64,000 nucleotides of DNA from Chamaea fasciata (taxonomy: Eukaryota; Chordata; Aves; Passeriformes; Sylviidae). The translations under genes and the position numbers were made by a program. Positions 60,520 to 64,000 of the stretch are shown piece by piece (position 1 is the stretch's first letter; the number at the start of each line of letters is the position of its first letter). The notes below the pieces were generated by a model. It searched no databases. It had not been told where the DNA came from and was given only the letters and a program-made list of their open reading frames with translations. The stretch lies in assembly GCA_029207755.1 (NCBI GenBank), contig JARCOQ010000002.1, positions 88,449,087 to 88,513,086 of the forward strand, read 5' to 3'.

Positions 60520-63255
60520 GGAAGCTGTTCCTGCAGGAAAGCAAGCTTCTTTCTTAGAAGAAGAAGGGTTTTGCTGGTCAATGAAAAATAGGTTGGAAGG
60601 GGGATTTGTAATGAGAGAAAGGTGCTCCCTATCTCCATGCCATGAAGCTTTTCGTGTGTGTACGAGAGAGGCTGAGACGAGCTCCCTCCTCTGCGCAGGT
60701 GCCACTGAGAGCAGCAGGAGCTCAGCTCCGATTTTTCCTTGGCTGAAATGGACTCTGTCACAGCACTAGCAAGGTGGAACAAGTTTTGGCCTCTCTCCTG
60801 TCTCCTTCAGCATCACCCACTGCTCTCAAACTGCAAAGAAGCCAGGAAAAAAAAAGCCAGAGCCATGGAGAGGCAGGGATGGAAGAGCAGGGCTTTCTAG
60901 CAAGTTTCTGTTCCTACCCACCCTTGGACTAAAATATATTCACAGGGAGATGCATAATTTTGTACATTTACTTATCCATGAAGTATTTTCCAGAAATCAC
61001 TTCTGATTAAAAAATACAAAGAACTTCTTGTATTAAGTGCTAAAGAAATACTTCATTACTGCTGACATACAGATAATTGAAACCATGTGGAATGTACAAC
61101 ATATATTTAATAAAAGCACCACTGATTAAAAGAAATATCTCCTGTTCCCCACATGTGCTCCTCCATACTTGAGATGACAACGTGGTGGTTTCAAAAGCAC
61201 GTCTCTGTCTTTTCCTATCATGAGAATACCTGAAAACAGAAGTTTTTCCTTGTAATGAACAGAGTCAGATTCCTTCTTGGCTGCCTACGTTTCCTACTAG
61301 TACATAAATAGACCTGAGTCCAGAAAGTTTATCTTCACTCAGAATCCTACATCTTGATCAGTTCCAGTGTGTTATAAAACTGTCAACATTTTTACTTTGT
61401 TTTGTGCAAAATGGCCTAGGATTTTACTCAGCTGGCACCTGCTAGGCTACAGTTCTATTTCTGATGTTCAGAATGCTCTGTTACATCACCTTCAAAGCTA
61501 AAAGGAAAAAAAGGTTGCTCCCTTGACCAGGAAGTACAAAGAAGTATGAAATAAATAAGACAAGTTAACCAGGTTTTGATTTACTAAGCTGTAAGGAAAG
61601 AAAATCTCAGAGTCTGTCTGCCTATCTCATTGTTCTCACATACTTGCATTTTACTTCGTAAAACAAAACCCAGATCAGTGTTACAAAATTAAATGTTAGG
61701 AAATAAATATAAGGAACTTAAATAAAGGGAACGCTATACAGTTAAAGCTTAAAAAAAAAAAAAAGGGCAGATGAAAAACTGTAAGGTTAAGTGAAAAAAG
61801 GTATCTAAAATAATTTCAAAGGAGATGTTTTAAAATTGCCATGACAGCAGCCTTTCAACTGTGTGCTGAAGAAACTGGAAAGTTACTAATGATGCTTCTG
61901 ATACTTCTGCTCCTACAGCCTAGAGTTCTGGCTTCAGCTTCAAAGAGAACGATGCTCGCACCTTCTGTTTGCAATATAAAGTTCTCTTCATGCTCAGTCT
62001 ACAAAACAACAGGTATCTATGCTCTTTCATGTGTATCAGAAGATATGCAAAGAAAAACTTCCCACTGAGATGATCTCAGCTCAAAGTCCTCTGCCCAGGC
62101 TGTGGAAGGCTCTTTTCTGGATGTGTGTGCAGCCGCTGTTACAAAGCTGCTTGTTAGAGCACACTGGTGTGCTCCCAGCAAGCTGGCTGTTTAGCTGGTG
62201 AGAATGGCTCAATCTCCCTGACATCAGTGGAGATTCAACCACTTACCCCAGCACAGGAGTTGAGCTAGCTAATTCATTCCTCTCTAAGGCGGGTCCAGGG
62301 TCCAATCAAATCTTCGCCAACCTTAAGCCCCCTCATCACAGCAATCATAGAGGTGAAAATATTAATATATTACCCAGCTATTTGGTGCACAGTGTCTGAG
62401 GGCCAGGAACCAGCAAGAGTGGCAGTGTAACGTAGGTAGCAACATCAGGCCTGAACTCAAAGTCGGCTCAGGGATGTTGAGTCTGTGCCTGCCTTAAACT
62501 GCTCAGTGACCCCTGGGTTGTGGTGGCCCTTGTGAGAGCATTTGGCCACCAGGTAATGGTGCTGCATGCCTATTTTATACTTGAAAGACCATATTTATGT
62601 TATCAGTGGAGATGAAGTAAGGAGTGAAATTTGTGAAAAACATATTTTTTGCTGCATTTCTGTTATTCCGTGAGCAAAATAACTGTAAAATTGCAGTATT
62701 TTTGGAAAATTGTCTCCCACTCAAAAAACCTCTGAATATTTTTTCTTTGCAGTTTTGTGTGAGGTGTTTTCATGGAAACTTTCAAAGCAGATAGTCATGT
62801 TTTCTGGCTGTATTTTTATTCCACTTTGGCAATTATTGATCACATGGTCTAGCTTACAATTCTCTGATTATCTTGCATTAAGAAGAAGAGGTGAAACCAT
62901 GCTGACTTTATTTTCCACAAGAGTATTTCATATTGTGGATCTTTCTGCTAGATAACTAGGTGGTAATTAACTCATCCATCTTTAATAGTCGAAGCAAAAG
63001 TGGGACATGACTGCTGTGATTCACAATTAACTGTATATTTCCTTTTCATTATCAAGGCACACTATGCTAGGTGAGGATTTGATCTGTCAAATTTATAACA
63101 TAAACCTTTCCTTGCTCTAGAGGTACCTGCATTTTCCCATCTATGTGCATGTGTGTTCTGCCCATTCCAATGTTTTTAGCACCCACCTTATCTTGATCTG
63201 ACAAGGCTGCCTTTACCTGAGAGTGTTCAGTATCCTCTTTCTTCTTTGTTGTCCT
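60520..63255. other. Single-copy DNA, no gene recognised
   Basis: An A tract lies at about 61749-61763. No exon, RNA gene or repeat family is visible. Confidence 0.5.
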
Positions 63256-63257
63256 CG

Positions 63258-63325
63258 CACTGAGTACCAAGAGTGACTTTTCACTGAGTACCAAGGGTAA
63301 CTTATCACTGAGCGTGAGTGAGCAC
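63258..63325. repeat. 24-bp minisatellite, about 2.8 copies
   Basis: Units start at CACTGAG at 63258, 63282 and 63306. The first two differ at only a few positions (CACTGAGTACCAAG, then AGTGACTTTT or GGTAACTTAT); the third diverges after CACTGAG. Confidence 0.85.
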
Positions 63326-63329
63326 CTCT

Positions 63330-64000
63330 CATGACATACAGAGGAGTAATTGCTGCACCAGGACTTGTTGCATTGTCAGGAGAGGAGAGAAATCCTTCAT
63401 TTTTAGACAGTTATAGATATAAAAGGATGCATGGACAGGTACAGAGGAAGCACCTGATGTAACATCAGATGCCTTTCTGCAAAAATGTCCCAGAAATGCC
63501 AAAAACCATAGGGTGTAGGCACACATTGCAAAGAAATCCTTGGTTACACACGACTATGAATAACAAATCGCTTGGGACTCTATTTCCTGTTGAGTTCAGA
63601 GGCTGGAAAGTGCAGTTTCTTCATTAAGCTGCTGCTTGAGAAGATCTTTCAGGTCTCTGGCAGGGGTTCCATGCAAAGCAAGAGGTATTTCAGATTGATC
63701 TTGTGTGACAACACAGCTGTGGGAACTGAGAGATGCAGGTGTGAACTGCTTCCCTGGGATACTCCAGTCTTTCACATCTTTGCTAGAAATAGTGATCCAT
63801 TGTATGTTTGTTTATGGCTCTGAGCATATTGAAGAGAAGTCACTGTGCACACATACTAAAACGCAGTGGAATGAACCTGGACCCTCTGCCACATTATTGG
63901 TGCATGCTGACAGTGTGAAGTTTGGAGACCTTTTTCTCTTTTATTCAGATATAATAAATGTTGAATACAACCTCCATTAGTGGGGAAAGAAAAAGGTCTA
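63330..64000. other. Single-copy DNA to the window end
   Basis: No recognised exon or repeat. Confidence 0.45.

Noticed and set aside
62700..62980. Weak resemblance to another decayed CR1 (GGTGAAACCATGCTGAC string)
   Set aside because: Only one short landmark matches; consensus order beyond it does not hold well enough.
1..64000. A novel defence, biosynthetic or mobile system with several genes
   Set aside because: There are no adjacent protein genes, no conserved operon-like array and no intact element. The sequence is ordinary avian non-coding DNA with repeats.

Overview
This is vertebrate nuclear DNA, and almost certainly a bird's. The evidence is nine CR1-type LINE fragments whose relics match the avian CR1 layout (several still end in ATTCTATG-like terminal repeats), two LTRs that I recognise as families common in songbird genomes, one dense CpG island in AT-rich surroundings, and long pure simple repeats. 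A passerine is likely, but species and chromosome cannot be read from the sequence. There is no operon, tRNA, rRNA, CRISPR array or any other prokaryotic feature.

Layout. Positions 1-1377 are AT-rich single-copy DNA with an (AT)n and a 27-base A tract. Positions 1378-2400 are a CpG island, the only credible promoter; a small CpG-rich satellite lies at 2556-2630. By eye the GC skew changes sign near 1740, C-rich on the left and G-rich on the right. That is what a divergent promoter would show, and possible splice donors on the minus strand suggest a gene leaving leftwards out of the window. From 2640 to 64000 I recognise no protein-coding exon. This 61 kb reads as intergenic or intronic DNA carrying: CR1 fragments at 18228-18857 (+), 21830-22420 (-), 23205-23460 (-), 25566-25808 (+), 35612-36608 (-), 37104-37234 (-), 39088-40290 (-) and 56527-56665 (+); LTRs at 48456-49174 (-) and 53885-54873 (-); a perfect 316-bp TCCTC array at 19916-20231; an ATATT/ATGTT array at 21706-21765; and a TTCC array that grades into a 12-mer at 57853-58073.

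The only relics of real proteins are CR1 ORF2 pieces. The element at 35612-36608 keeps the reverse transcriptase GVPQG and catalytic box region, with FTDD where FADD is usual. The element at 39088-40290 keeps the segment just upstream of that core and the C-terminal part, but has lost the core between them. No functional element is intact.

I found no previously undescribed biological system. The points most worth checking are the skew switch in the CpG island, the 316-bp purine/pyrimidine array, a 17-bp hairpin at 47542-47579, several stretches that look like conserved regulatory DNA (especially 55280-55560), and one weak candidate exon at 22694-22886. Repeat assignments rest on recognising the family consensus from memory, not on a search.
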